45,455 bases of DNA from an uncultured Paraprevotella sp. (lineage in GTDB: Bacteria; Bacteroidota; Bacteroidia; Bacteroidales; Bacteroidaceae): contig CAJUDC010000002.1 of NCBI GenBank assembly GCA_910584955.1, positions 1 through 45,455 of the forward strand. Direction: 5' to 3'. The notes below the pieces were generated by a model that saw nothing but the letters and a program-made list of their open reading frames with translations, ran no database searches and was not told the DNA's origin. A program made the translations under genes and the position numbers. Below, piece by piece: positions 8,466 to 16,566 of the stretch. Position 1 is the first letter of the stretch. Every line of letters starts with the position of its first letter.

Positions 8466-9223
8466 TGATCGAAATAAAGAACCTCTATAAATCCTTCGAA
8501 GACAAGGAAGTGCTTCGCGATATAACCACTACGTTCGAAGACGGCAAGACGAACCTGATCATCGGTCAGAGCGGTTCGGGAAAGACCGTACTCATGAAAT
8601 GTATCGTCGGACTGCTGGAACCCACTCGGGGAGACATCATCTACGACGGGCGGAATTACGTGAACATGAGTAAAAAAGACCGGATCCACATCCGTCGCGA
8701 AATGGGGATGATCTTTCAAAGTGCAGCCTTGTTCGACTCCATGTCGGTGCTGGAAAATGTCATGTTCCCGCTCGACATGTTTTCCAACGATACATACAAC
8801 GACCGCCTGCGGCGGGCACGCTTCTGTCTGGACCGTGTCAATCTGGGAGAAGCGCAAGGCAAATTCCCCGGTGAGATCAGCGGCGGTATGCAAAAACGCG
8901 TCGCCATTGCCCGCGCCATTGCCCTAAACCCCAAATACTTGTTCTGCGACGAACCGAACTCGGGTCTCGACCCGAAAACATCGCTCGTCATTGACGAGTT
9001 GATTCACGACATCACCCAAGAATACAACATGACCACCATCATCAACACGCACGATATGAACTCCGTGATGGGTATCGGCGAGAACATCTTGTATATTTAC
9101 GAAGGGCGCAAGGAGTGGCAAGGCAGTAAAGACCAGATAATGGATGCCACCAACGAAAAACTGAACAGCTTTATCTTTGCTTCCGACCTCTTCCGCAAAG
9201 TGAAAGAGGCGAACAAAGACTGA
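8465..9223 (+). CDS. mlaF: MlaF-type ABC transporter ATP-binding protein
   Basis: Cytoplasmic ATPase partner of the MlaE permease. Its 252 residues contain Walker A GQSGSGKT (34-41), the Q-loop MIFQSAALFD (82-91) with the family's F-D-S-M-S-V-L-E-N-V block, ABC signature ISGGMQKRVAIARAI (138-152), Walker B YLFCDEPNSGLDP (158-170) and the H-loop NTHDM. The SGGMQKR form of the signature is typical of the Mla/Mkl/Ttg2 subgroup. A longer frame begins at 8276, but those codons overlap mlaE, and the ATG at 8465 overlaps the mlaE stop. Confidence 0.95.
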   Translation: MIEIKNLYKSFEDKEVLRDITTTFEDGKTNLIIGQSGSGKTVLMKCIVGLLEPTRGDIIYDGRNYVNMSKKDRIHIRREMGMIFQSAALFDSMSVLENVMFPLDMFSNDTYNDRLRRARFCLDRVNLGEAQGKFPGEISGGMQKRVAIARAIALNPKYLFCDEPNSGLDPKTSLVIDELIHDITQEYNMTTIINTHDMNSVMGIGENILYIYEGRKEWQGSKDQIMDATNEKLNSFIFASDLFRKVKEANKD

Positions 9224-9247
9224 CCACGTCCCGAGACTCTCGCCCCG

Positions 9248-10084
9248 TCAGCCGCGCCGCACCACTTTCAGAGGCACATCCCCCAGTTCGGCCGCAATCT
9301 CGGAAAAAGAACTGAGGTATGAACCGTATATCGTTTTTGTACGCGAGAGAACATACATCTCCACGATCCCATCTTCTATCCCTTCCTGCGTACCCCTGTC
9401 GGCTTGCCGGTCCGAGCACAGCAAACGGGCCCCGTAGCGGGCCTTCATTTCGGCTTTCACCTCTTCGGAATCCGATGCCAGATAAATGCGCGTGTCGGCG
9501 CAATCCACAATTTCCTTATCCAGTTGCACGTAAAACAATTCCAACGGGCTTTCGGCGATGGCATCCGCATGGTCGGTACGCCGCACGTGAACTCCCACCG
9601 TATGCGATGAGAAAGCCTTGCAACAGCGGTCGACGCGCTCGCGCAAGCGCGCCACAGGCACGAACAAACGTTGCAACGTAGTCTTTTCATACGGAAAGAA
9701 ACGGGTATACGTAGCCATATACACATTTCCCTGAGACGCCCACGCCCGGAAATCAAAACCTTGCCGGAACAACGGCGTGACATATTGTTCGTACAGACGG
9801 GCCCGGAACAGAAAGCGCTGGAACAGACGGGGCACAAACAAATTGTTGCGCCGGGGACGTTCCCACAACAGGGCTTCAAACCATCCTCCTTCGCAAAGGT
9901 GCAGCCGATCATCGTCCACCGGTTCAAACAACGACGCAAAGGAGGCATTCAGACCGGAATGTCTGAACCAGACTACATCCAGCCTGCCGGGCAACTTTTC
10001 CATCATCGTCACCGCACAGGCCAACACCCGCATACGGTTTCCCAATCCGCCCGAAGGCACCAATAGCATTTGTCGTTTCATCAT
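9248..10084 (-). CDS. Predicted fucosyltransferase-superfamily glycosyltransferase
   Basis: The 278 residues begin with a nucleotide-fold strand LLVPSGGLGNRM (7-18) resembling the GGLGNQ motif of GT11 alpha-1,2-fucosyltransferases. They then have HVRRTD (166-171), matching the HxRRxD loop that binds GDP-fucose in the GT11/GT23/GT65/GT68 group, and end with an SYLSSFSEIA motif (255-264) like the terminal SSFS block of that fold. No signal peptide or membrane segment is seen, so it should act in the cytoplasm. Overall similarity to classical GT11 seems low, so acceptor and even sugar are uncertain. It converges with mlaF and is alone, with no glycan operon nearby. The ATG at 10084 (or 10081) is chosen because upstream codons are not protein-like and a -7 box (10117-10124) sits among them. 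Confidence 0.7.
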   Translation of the reverse strand: MMKRQMLLVPSGGLGNRMRVLACAVTMMEKLPGRLDVVWFRHSGLNASFASLFEPVDDDRLHLCEGGWFEALLWERPRRNNLFVPRLFQRFLFRARLYEQYVTPLFRQGFDFRAWASQGNVYMATYTRFFPYEKTTLQRLFVPVARLRERVDRCCKAFSSHTVGVHVRRTDHADAIAESPLELFYVQLDKEIVDCADTRIYLASDSEEVKAEMKARYGARLLCSDRQADRGTQEGIEDGIVEMYVLSRTKTIYGSYLSSFSEIAAELGDVPLKVVRRG

Positions 10085-10116
10085 CTCGCTTTCCTTATCG
10101 TTCCTGATTCGGATTA

Positions 10117-10124
10117 CAAAAATA
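10117..10124 (-). promoter_or_regulatory. -7 element of the glycosyltransferase gene
   Basis: TATTTTTG on the minus strand matches TAnnTTTG, about 32 bp before the ATG at 10084. No consensus -33 box is seen at 20-21 bp. Confidence 0.5.
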
Positions 10125-10260
10125 AACAATTCTTTTTACCGCTAAAGAAAATCGACAAGCTTTTGAACGACAAAAACAATGTATTTCCCTACACCGTATA
10201 CCGTACATCCGATTTCAGTACCCCGTAGGTCCCTATTCATCCGTTTCCGCGACAGAATTC

Positions 10261-10345
10261 AAAAAGGTGTAGACCTTATTACAGAAAGGTATAGACCAAA
10301 AATAAAAAAGGTGTAGACCTTTTCATAAGAAGGTCTACACCTTTT
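10261..10345. repeat. Phased 22-bp repeat array (three direct, one inverted)
   Basis: The core GGTGTAGACC (second copy GGTATAGACC) starts at 10266, 10288 and 10310, a strict 22-bp period. A fourth copy in inverted form, GGTCTACACC, starts at 10332, again 22 bp on. The first and third units are themselves short dyads (AAGGT-N4-ACCTT). The array lies between the 3' end of tpx and the 5' side of the glycosyltransferase gene; the rest of 10130-10426 holds nothing else I recognise. Confidence 0.85.
10306..10345 (-). terminator. Terminator of tpx (perfect 16-bp hairpin)
   Basis: Arms 10306-10321 and 10330-10345 are perfect 16-bp inverted repeats with an 8-nt loop. Read on the minus strand the stem is followed by TTATTTTTGG, a T-rich tail, about 80 nt after the tpx stop. 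It is built from the last direct and the inverted copy of the 22-bp repeat. Confidence 0.75.
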
Positions 10346-10426
10346 CCAAACAGTTTCTTCAGAACATACCGTACGGACGCAGAAGGCACCCATCCACTGC
10401 GTACGGGGCGCCCGTATGCGGCGCAG

Positions 10427-10927
10427 TTACTTCAATACGGCCAAGGCGGCCTCATAATCCGGTTCATTCGTGATCTCCGGCACCAGCTCCTCATACAGAA
10501 TCTTACCGTTCTCGTCCAGAACCACCACGGCACGCGCCATCAGTCCGGCCAAAGGACCGTCGGTCATCATCAGGCCGTAGCGTTCGGCAAAATCATTGTG
10601 CCGGAACACCGACACCGGAATGACCTTGTCTATCCCCTCGGCCACACAAAAGCGCCCCTGTGCGAACGGCAAGTCCATAGAGACCGCCAGCACCACCGTA
10701 TTTCTCAAAGCAGCCGCTTCCTGATTGAAACGACGCACCGACATAGCACAGACACCGGTATCCAGACTGGGGAAGATATTCAAAACCACCCGGCTGCCGC
10801 GCAGATCATACAACGCCAGTTCCGTGAGATTCCCTTTCACACCTGTAAAGTTAGGAGCCTGCATACCGACAGCCGGCAGGTCTCCCTGTGTATGCACTTC
10901 GTTTCCTTTAAATGTTATTGTCTTCAT
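10427..10927 (-). CDS. tpx: Thiol peroxidase Tpx (atypical 2-Cys peroxiredoxin)
   Basis: Reduces hydrogen peroxide and alkyl hydroperoxides using thioredoxin, in the cytoplasm or periplasm depending on species; no signal peptide is seen here. The 166 residues match the family length. The peroxidatic cysteine is C60 in PSLDTGVCAMSVR and the resolving cysteine is C94 in GRFCVAEG, the spacing of E. coli C61/C95. The N-terminal beta-hairpin (ITFKGNEVHTQGDLP) is diagnostic. A -7 box lies at 10965-10972. Tpx in Bacteroides is known to belong to the oxidative stress response, but I see no recognisable OxyR site. Confidence 0.96.
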   Translation of the reverse strand: MKTITFKGNEVHTQGDLPAVGMQAPNFTGVKGNLTELALYDLRGSRVVLNIFPSLDTGVCAMSVRRFNQEAAALRNTVVLAVSMDLPFAQGRFCVAEGIDKVIPVSVFRHNDFAERYGLMMTDGPLAGLMARAVVVLDENGKILYEELVPEITNEPDYEAALAVLK

Positions 10928-10964
10928 ATCTTTTCCTTTTTATATAGCAAAAACGTAACAGCTG

Positions 10965-10972
10965 CAAATATA
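10965..10972 (-). promoter_or_regulatory. -7 element of tpx
   Basis: TATATTTG on the minus strand, a perfect TAnnTTTG, about 38 bp upstream of the tpx ATG. A -33 TTTG is missing at the usual distance, which would fit dependence on an activator. Confidence 0.55.
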
Positions 10973-11056
10973 ACAAGATTCGCAACCGTTACGTTTTCCG
11001 ATATGTCTTTTTAAGGCTATTTTGCTTTCAATAGCATTCGCCCTTCACTGTGCGGA

Positions 11057-14000
11057 TCAATGCACGGCAAGTTTATGGCTCTCCGTCTTTCCTTCGGCAT
11101 CCGTAAGGCTCAACACCAGCAGTTTGCCCCAACCCTCTTTCAACCGAAAGCTGCGTTTGCCGGTAGAATACAGACGTTTGCCGGCCAGATTAGTCACCTG
11201 GGCCTTACACAGATTTCCTCCGTGAATACGCACGATGCTGTCGATGACCTCAACACGAAAGGAAGTGTTCTCCGTACGTATGTCTTTCAAGGCTGTAGCC
11301 GTCTGCGAGAAATCAATGGTGTAGACACCGCCTTCCACGGTGGGGAAGCTGATGGTGTTTGTACCCACCACCTCTACCTTCACTTCGTTGCCCTCGGCAT
11401 CCGTAATCAGCCTGTCCGCAATGCCTGCATAATTTACCACACAGGCACGGCCACCCAAACTCTTGATTACGGCCTTGGTCAAACGTCCTTCTTTCCAGGT
11501 CTGATCCACCTCGAATTTACCGATGGCGCGCAGGCCGTTCATGTGACCGTCAGCCCAAACCGAAGGCAAAGCCGGCAACAGCTGCAAGGTGTCGGTATGG
11601 CTCTGCAAGCACATCTCGGCAATACCTGCACAGGCACCGAAATTACCGTCGATCTGGAACGGAGCATGCGAATCATAGAGATTGTAATATACACCGCCGC
11701 CGCTCACGGAATGATGGCGCAGGGCCAACTCCAGAATATCGTGCGAATGGTCACCGTCGAGCGCACGGGCCCACAGGTTGATCTTCCAGCCCATCGACCA
11801 CCCGGTGGAGGCATCCCCGCGCAGCTTCATAGAATTGATGGCGGCCTGGAAATACGGGCTGTGCTGCGTCACTTGATTGAAAGGATACAAGCACATCAGG
11901 TGCGACATGTGACGATGGCCGTTGGCACCGGCTTTGAACGTGCTGTACTTCCACTCGCGCAGCAAGGGATCACCGGCCTTGACACCGTTGTTCTCACCCC
12001 ATTCGCCTGTATAGGTCTCGATGGCAAGACCTCTGTCCAATTTGGCAAAGCGGTCTTTCAGATTGCGGCGGGTGAGGACGCCTACTCCGCTCTCGCTTCC
12101 CAGGATATCGAACGCTTCCAGCGTATTGGCAAACAAATCATAAACCAGCTGCTGGGCATGTGCCACGGCATTCTCCGTCGGACCGTGCTCGGGCGAATAC
12201 TCACGCGGGCATTCGTAGGTGCCGTCTGCTCCCTTCACCAGACGCTCTATCCAGAACTGGCAGGCGCTCCACATAGCCGGCAAAGCTTTTTCTTTCAAGA
12301 ACTCCCGGTCGAGCGTATACCGATAATGCTGCCACAGATGGGTACAATACCAGGCATTCGCTATCACATAGTTGTGCATGAAAGAGCCTACACCGCCAAA
12401 AATATTGTTTTCCGTATAGCAGGTCCAGCCTTTGGTTTGCCCGGACGCTCTGGCGTAGCCCTTCCATTCATCATGGTTTACGGCCATATTGTGAATATAG
12501 TTCAGGAAAGGCAGATGCATCTCCGAAAGGTTGGTAGGCTCGGCAGGCCAATAGTTCATCTGTACGTTGATATTGGAATGTATGTCCGAGTTCCACGCAG
12601 GCTCGGAATTGTTGTTCCAGATACCCTGCAGATTAGAAGGCAGGTCAACACCGCGCGAACTGCTAATCTCCAGATAGCGGCCGTAATGGAAATAAAGTTG
12701 CTCAAGCATCAGAGCATAATCTTCCGTACCGGTGGTACGGCCGGCATAAGTACGGATGAGTTCGTCGGTCGGCATCGTGTTTGCAGCACCTTCCAACTCA
12801 AAATCCACCCGGTCGTTATACGTGCGGTAGTCCAACACATGAGCGCTGTAAAGAGTACCCCAGTCCTTAGCGGCAGCCTGATCCACCCGGTCCTTGACGG
12901 CATTCTCCAATCCGGTCGTTCCCGAAACGTAAGTGGCGGAATAAGGATCAAAATCCGTAGCGCCCACCAGAACAAGCAACACTTCATCGGCACCCTTCAC
13001 CGTTATTCCTTCTGCCGAAGTCGTGAGGGTACCGCCCACCGGCACCACTTTCAGACGAGCGGCGTAACTGACGGTCTGCAAACGTCCATTAAAGCTGGCA
13101 TAACCATCTGCATACGTAGTGTTAGCCACGATACCGGGCCGCCCCGAAACCATCGTAAAACGAAGATTGATCTTACCGCCTTGGTCGGCCGTATAACGGG
13201 CAGCGATACACCCGTCGGGATAACTGGCAATATATTCCCGGTTGTAAGTCACGCTCTTATCCGGGCTTTTGAAAGATACGGAAGCCGTAGCATTGGACAA
13301 GTCCAACTGACGGTAGTAATCCTGAACAGCCTTGCTGGGTCCGAAACCGAAACCGTCTTCAGGAAGGCTCTCCGCATACACACTGCCGAAGTTTTCATAA
13401 TCGCCATACTCCACTCCGTTGTCGGTATTACGACCGGACCATAGCGTTTTTTCATTGAACTGAATCTCATCTTTATAGATACCGCCGAATATGGAGGCTC
13501 CCAACTGACCGTTCCCGACCGGAAGAGAGTATTCCATCCACTGGTCGGAAGCCGTAGTAGCTGCAACCGGCACCGTATACCACAGCGTATGTTTGTTGGC
13601 CGGGACGTAGTTTTCAATCCCGATCACCTTATACTCGGAATAAGTCATATCCTCGGAAGCCACAAACTCAACCGGGTTGTTACCGTCACCTGCATTCCAG
13701 GCCCCCAACTCCTTACCGGCACCGTAACCTCCCCATTGGTTCATGGACTTACCGTCCGTATTGGAGGCCTGAATTTCCCAGGCCGGAGCATAATTGGAAT
13801 TGGACGATACGGCCAGAACCAAATGACCCTTGCCGCCTTCGGAAGCGACAAAGCGGGAACCGTTGTATTTCACCGAACGTCCCGATTTGTTCACAAGTTC
13901 GAAATCGGACTGTTCGCCCACCAGTTTCCACATTTGTTCGTCAATGGGATCCGACACAGCCGTCATGATATTGACTCCTTCGCCCATATCCTGCAAAGTG

Positions 14001-14572
14001 GCACCACCGCGCTTGAAACGGACAAAGTACCACTTCTCATTGTCTGACGTACTGAACACGGGGAGTTCGTTCTCGGTAGGTTCGAAACGCAACGGATTAT
14101 TTTCGTCACCGGCCGTCCACAAGCCCAATGCTTTATCCACACCGGCTCCTCCGAACTGATTCATGGACTGAGCACCATCCTCCGGTTGCAGTTCCCACGC
14201 ACCGGCATAAGTACCATTGGTAGTGGCAACCAGTTTGAACGTATAGTCCGAAGAAGCAGAGGCCTTAAACCGGCTATCTTCGAAACAAGCTGTACGACCG
14301 GCTTGGCTGATCAGCTGAAACGACTCCTGAGTGCCAACCAACTTCCATTTTTGTGCTGCCGAGGCAGGCGAAGAAGCTTTCGTCATCAAATTGGCCCCGT
14401 CTCCCATATCCTGCAACACGCCGTTACCTTTGGCAAAGCGGATGAAATACCATGTTTCGGAATCGGCCGAACTGAACTTTGGTGTCAATGTCTGTCCCTG
14501 CAAAACCGTTGTAAAGCAAATCAGCCAAAGCAGCGAAAGGCATCTTTTAGCGAGTAATAGAACATTTCTCAT
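11057..14572 (-). CDS. GH95 alpha-L-fucosidase with duplicated N-terminal modules
   Basis: Secreted inverting glycosidase of family GH95, expected to remove alpha-1,2-linked L-fucose (some members act on alpha-L-galactose). The 1171 residues begin with a signal peptide ending near LQGQ. Two homologous modules of about 140 residues follow (roughly 30-170 and 173-315), each with the pattern W-Y-F-x-R-F ... LQDMG ... MWKLVG/KWKLVG. The GH95 beta-sandwich starts near LPVGNGQLGASIFGGI, followed by the (alpha/alpha)6 catalytic domain. Residues matching the Bifidobacterium AfcA catalytic set are N667 and N669 (HSNINVQMNYW), E795 (YSPEHGP) and D975 (QIDGNFG). The C-terminal 70 residues resemble a small beta sorting domain. 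There is no SusC/D nearby. A -7 element is at 14612-14619. Confidence 0.93.
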   Translation of the reverse strand: MRNVLLLAKRCLSLLWLICFTTVLQGQTLTPKFSSADSETWYFIRFAKGNGVLQDMGDGANLMTKASSPASAAQKWKLVGTQESFQLISQAGRTACFEDSRFKASASSDYTFKLVATTNGTYAGAWELQPEDGAQSMNQFGGAGVDKALGLWTAGDENNPLRFEPTENELPVFSTSDNEKWYFVRFKRGGATLQDMGEGVNIMTAVSDPIDEQMWKLVGEQSDFELVNKSGRSVKYNGSRFVASEGGKGHLVLAVSSNSNYAPAWEIQASNTDGKSMNQWGGYGAGKELGAWNAGDGNNPVEFVASEDMTYSEYKVIGIENYVPANKHTLWYTVPVAATTASDQWMEYSLPVGNGQLGASIFGGIYKDEIQFNEKTLWSGRNTDNGVEYGDYENFGSVYAESLPEDGFGFGPSKAVQDYYRQLDLSNATASVSFKSPDKSVTYNREYIASYPDGCIAARYTADQGGKINLRFTMVSGRPGIVANTTYADGYASFNGRLQTVSYAARLKVVPVGGTLTTSAEGITVKGADEVLLVLVGATDFDPYSATYVSGTTGLENAVKDRVDQAAAKDWGTLYSAHVLDYRTYNDRVDFELEGAANTMPTDELIRTYAGRTTGTEDYALMLEQLYFHYGRYLEISSSRGVDLPSNLQGIWNNNSEPAWNSDIHSNINVQMNYWPAEPTNLSEMHLPFLNYIHNMAVNHDEWKGYARASGQTKGWTCYTENNIFGGVGSFMHNYVIANAWYCTHLWQHYRYTLDREFLKEKALPAMWSACQFWIERLVKGADGTYECPREYSPEHGPTENAVAHAQQLVYDLFANTLEAFDILGSESGVGVLTRRNLKDRFAKLDRGLAIETYTGEWGENNGVKAGDPLLREWKYSTFKAGANGHRHMSHLMCLYPFNQVTQHSPYFQAAINSMKLRGDASTGWSMGWKINLWARALDGDHSHDILELALRHHSVSGGGVYYNLYDSHAPFQIDGNFGACAGIAEMCLQSHTDTLQLLPALPSVWADGHMNGLRAIGKFEVDQTWKEGRLTKAVIKSLGGRACVVNYAGIADRLITDAEGNEVKVEVVGTNTISFPTVEGGVYTIDFSQTATALKDIRTENTSFRVEVIDSIVRIHGGNLCKAQVTNLAGKRLYSTGKRSFRLKEGWGKLLVLSLTDAEGKTESHKLAVH

Positions 14573-14611
14573 AATTTATTTGTTAAGGGTTAAAAATAAA
14601 CTCTGTATTTT

Positions 14612-14619
14612 CAAAGGTA
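14612..14619 (-). promoter_or_regulatory. -7 element of the GH95 gene
   Basis: TACCTTTG on the minus strand matches TAnnTTTG, about 40 bp before the ATG. No TTTG is visible 20 bp upstream, so activation by a regulator is likely. Confidence 0.5.
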
Positions 14620-14748
14620 TCCACGGAAAGGCTTTGGTCTTCCATACACTTATGCGCATCACAGCCCGCAGCAAATTTAAACAAAAAAGTATAAAGAAGT
14701 AAAGATAAGTAGATAAATTATTAAAAAAGGTCGATATTAAATGATACA

Positions 14749-14790
14749 ATTCCGGTCATTACTCTCCCGCAGGAAAATAATGACCGGAAT
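14749..14790 (-). terminator. Perfect 13-bp hairpin after the small lipoprotein gene
   Basis: Arms ATTCCGGTCATTA (14749-14761) and its exact complement (14778-14790) enclose a 16-nt loop. It lies 25 nt after the stop of the lipoprotein gene. The following sequence TGTATCATTTAAT is only moderately T-rich, so it may be a weak terminator or a 3'-stabilising hairpin. Confidence 0.55.
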
Positions 14791-14814
14791 ACAGGAAGAA
14801 CGATCATTCGCCCC

Positions 14815-15201
14815 TTATTGCATTTTCCATTCCTCGCCACAGAGCACCATCGGCAAAGATATTTCTTCTCTCGTGCTATCGCCGAACTGGACCTCCAGAA
14901 AAACCAACGCCACATCATTCATAATGGTATCGGAAAGAGCACGCACCGCCACTAGTCCACCCCGCAATTCCTTCTCACGGGCTGCATATTGGGCTGCCAA
15001 ATCCACCATCTGGTTCCGGTATTCTTCCGTCATGCTGTCGCGATAGGCTATTCCATCGATATAACTGTCGTACTGTCCTTTAACAAGGTAGTCGTAATAC
15101 ATTACCGCCGCCGCTTTCACTTTCTCGTCGGGCGTAGTCTTATGGCATCCCCACAAAAAACATACGGTAAGCCCGACACACCCCCAAAGCCACTTCTTCA
15201 T
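14815..15201 (-). CDS. Small NTF2-like lipoprotein (DUF4878-like)
   Basis: From the Met at 15201 the protein has 128 residues with a lipoprotein signal peptide (MKKWLWGCVGLTVCFLWGC; lipobox LWGC, lipidated Cys 19). The mature part, with VKAAAVMYYDYLVKGQYDSYIDGI and a C-terminal beta-hairpin ending CGEEWKM, has the helix-strand pattern of NTF2-like domains such as DUF4878. The longer frame from 15264 overlaps der and would bury the lipobox, so I reject it. It starts 14 nt after der and is probably the last gene of that operon. Membrane-anchored; role unknown. Confidence 0.8.
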   Translation of the reverse strand: MKKWLWGCVGLTVCFLWGCHKTTPDEKVKAAAVMYYDYLVKGQYDSYIDGIAYRDSMTEEYRNQMVDLAAQYAAREKELRGGLVAVRALSDTIMNDVALVFLEVQFGDSTREEISLPMVLCGEEWKMQ

Positions 15202-15215
15202 ACGCCGCACGCTCC

Positions 15216-16529
15216 TTATTTCTGCCGAATGAAGATATTGATCGGAGTACCGGAGAAATTCCAACGCTCCCGAATCTTATTCTCAAGAAAACGCCGGTAG
15301 GGCTCCTTTACGTATTGCGGCAGATTGGCATAAAACACAAACGACGGTATCTGCGTTTCAGGCAACTGCATACAATATTTAATCTTGATGTACTTGCCTT
15401 TCATCGAAGGAGGCGGATAAGCCTCGATCAAAGGCAGCATTTCCTCATTCAGCTTGGCTGTCGACACACGGGCCTTACGACTTGTATACACATCTTTTGC
15501 CGTCTCCAACACTTTATAGATACGCTGCTTGGTCAGCGCTGAGGCGAAGATAATAGGAAAATCGTCGAAAGGAGCCATGCGATTACGGATGGCATACTCG
15601 AATTCTTTCATCACCGCCGTGCTTTTCTCTTCCACCAGATCCCATTTATTAACAACTACAACCAAGCTTTTCTGGTTGCGCTGAATCAACTGGAAAATAT
15701 TCATATCCTGCGCCTCGATTCCCCGGGTGGCATCAATCATAAGCACACAAACATCCGCATTTTCTATGGCACGGATAGAACGCATTACAGAATAAAATTC
15801 CAAATCCTCACTTACTTTATTCTTCTTGCGAATGCCCGCCGTATCGACCAGGTAGAAATCAAATCCGAATTTCGTATAGCGCGTATAAATGGAATCACGG
15901 GTAGTGCCCGCTATGTCCGTCACGATATGGCGTTCTTCTCCAATGAAAGCATTTATCAGACTGGATTTGCCTGCATTAGGCCGACCGACAACCGCAAAGC
16001 GGGGGATGTTCTCCTCCGTTTCTTCCGCAGTCTGCTTGGGAAATTTGGATATGACCAAGTCCAGCAAATCCCCCGTTCCGCTTCCGGTGGCAGCGGAGAT
16101 GCAATGCGGATCGCCCAGCCCCAGCGCATAAAATTCCGCTGCTCCGTATATCTGATCGTTATTATCGGTTTTATTAGCCACCAAGATGACCGGTTTCTTG
16201 GTCCGGCGCAAGATGTTGGCCACAGCCTCGTCCAAGTCTGTTATGCCGTTGTTCACATCCACCAAGAACAAGATCACGTCGGCTTCTTCCGTAGCCAAAG
16301 TCACCTGTTTACGTATTTCCTCTTCAAAAATATCTTCGGAATTAACCACCCATCCTCCGGTATCCACTACCGAAAATTCGTGTCCGGTCCACTCCGACTT
16401 CCCGTATTGACGGTCGCGCGTCGTACCGGCCTCATCGCTCACTATCGCATGACGCGTTTTGGTCAGGCGGTTAAATAATGTGGACTTACCTACATTCGGA
16501 CGTCCCACAATAGCCACTAGATTTCCCAT
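15216..16529 (-). CDS. der: Ribosome biogenesis GTPase Der (EngA)
   Basis: Essential GTPase needed for maturation of the 50S subunit. The 437 residues hold two tandem G domains: first with GRPNVGKS (9-16), DTGG (56-59) and NKTD (119-122); second with GRPNAGKS (182-189), DTAG and NKWD. A KH-like RNA-binding domain follows from about 350 (YPPPSMKGKYIKIKYCMQ). The double G domain is unique to Der. It lies 37 bp downstream of era on the same strand. Confidence 0.98.
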   Translation of the reverse strand: MGNLVAIVGRPNVGKSTLFNRLTKTRHAIVSDEAGTTRDRQYGKSEWTGHEFSVVDTGGWVVNSEDIFEEEIRKQVTLATEEADVILFLVDVNNGITDLDEAVANILRRTKKPVILVANKTDNNDQIYGAAEFYALGLGDPHCISAATGSGTGDLLDLVISKFPKQTAEETEENIPRFAVVGRPNAGKSSLINAFIGEERHIVTDIAGTTRDSIYTRYTKFGFDFYLVDTAGIRKKNKVSEDLEFYSVMRSIRAIENADVCVLMIDATRGIEAQDMNIFQLIQRNQKSLVVVVNKWDLVEEKSTAVMKEFEYAIRNRMAPFDDFPIIFASALTKQRIYKVLETAKDVYTSRKARVSTAKLNEEMLPLIEAYPPPSMKGKYIKIKYCMQLPETQIPSFVFYANLPQYVKEPYRRFLENKIRERWNFSGTPINIFIRQK

Positions 16530-16566
16530 ATTCTTACTTCATTATTCGGCTTCACAGCCTGATTGA

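Noticed and set aside
10261..10345. CRISPR-like appearance of the 22-bp phased repeats
   Set aside because: Only about 10 bp is conserved per unit, spacers are about 12 bp, and one copy is inverted; no cas genes are present.
10990..11056. Short hairpin GCTATT/AATAGC after the GH95 gene
   Set aside because: Stem is only 6 bp and no T tail follows on the minus strand, so I do not call a terminator.
11060..13444. 794-codon plus-strand frame opposite the GH95 gene
   Set aside because: Antisense shadow with no signal peptide, domain or promoter; the GH95 frame has clear catalytic motifs.
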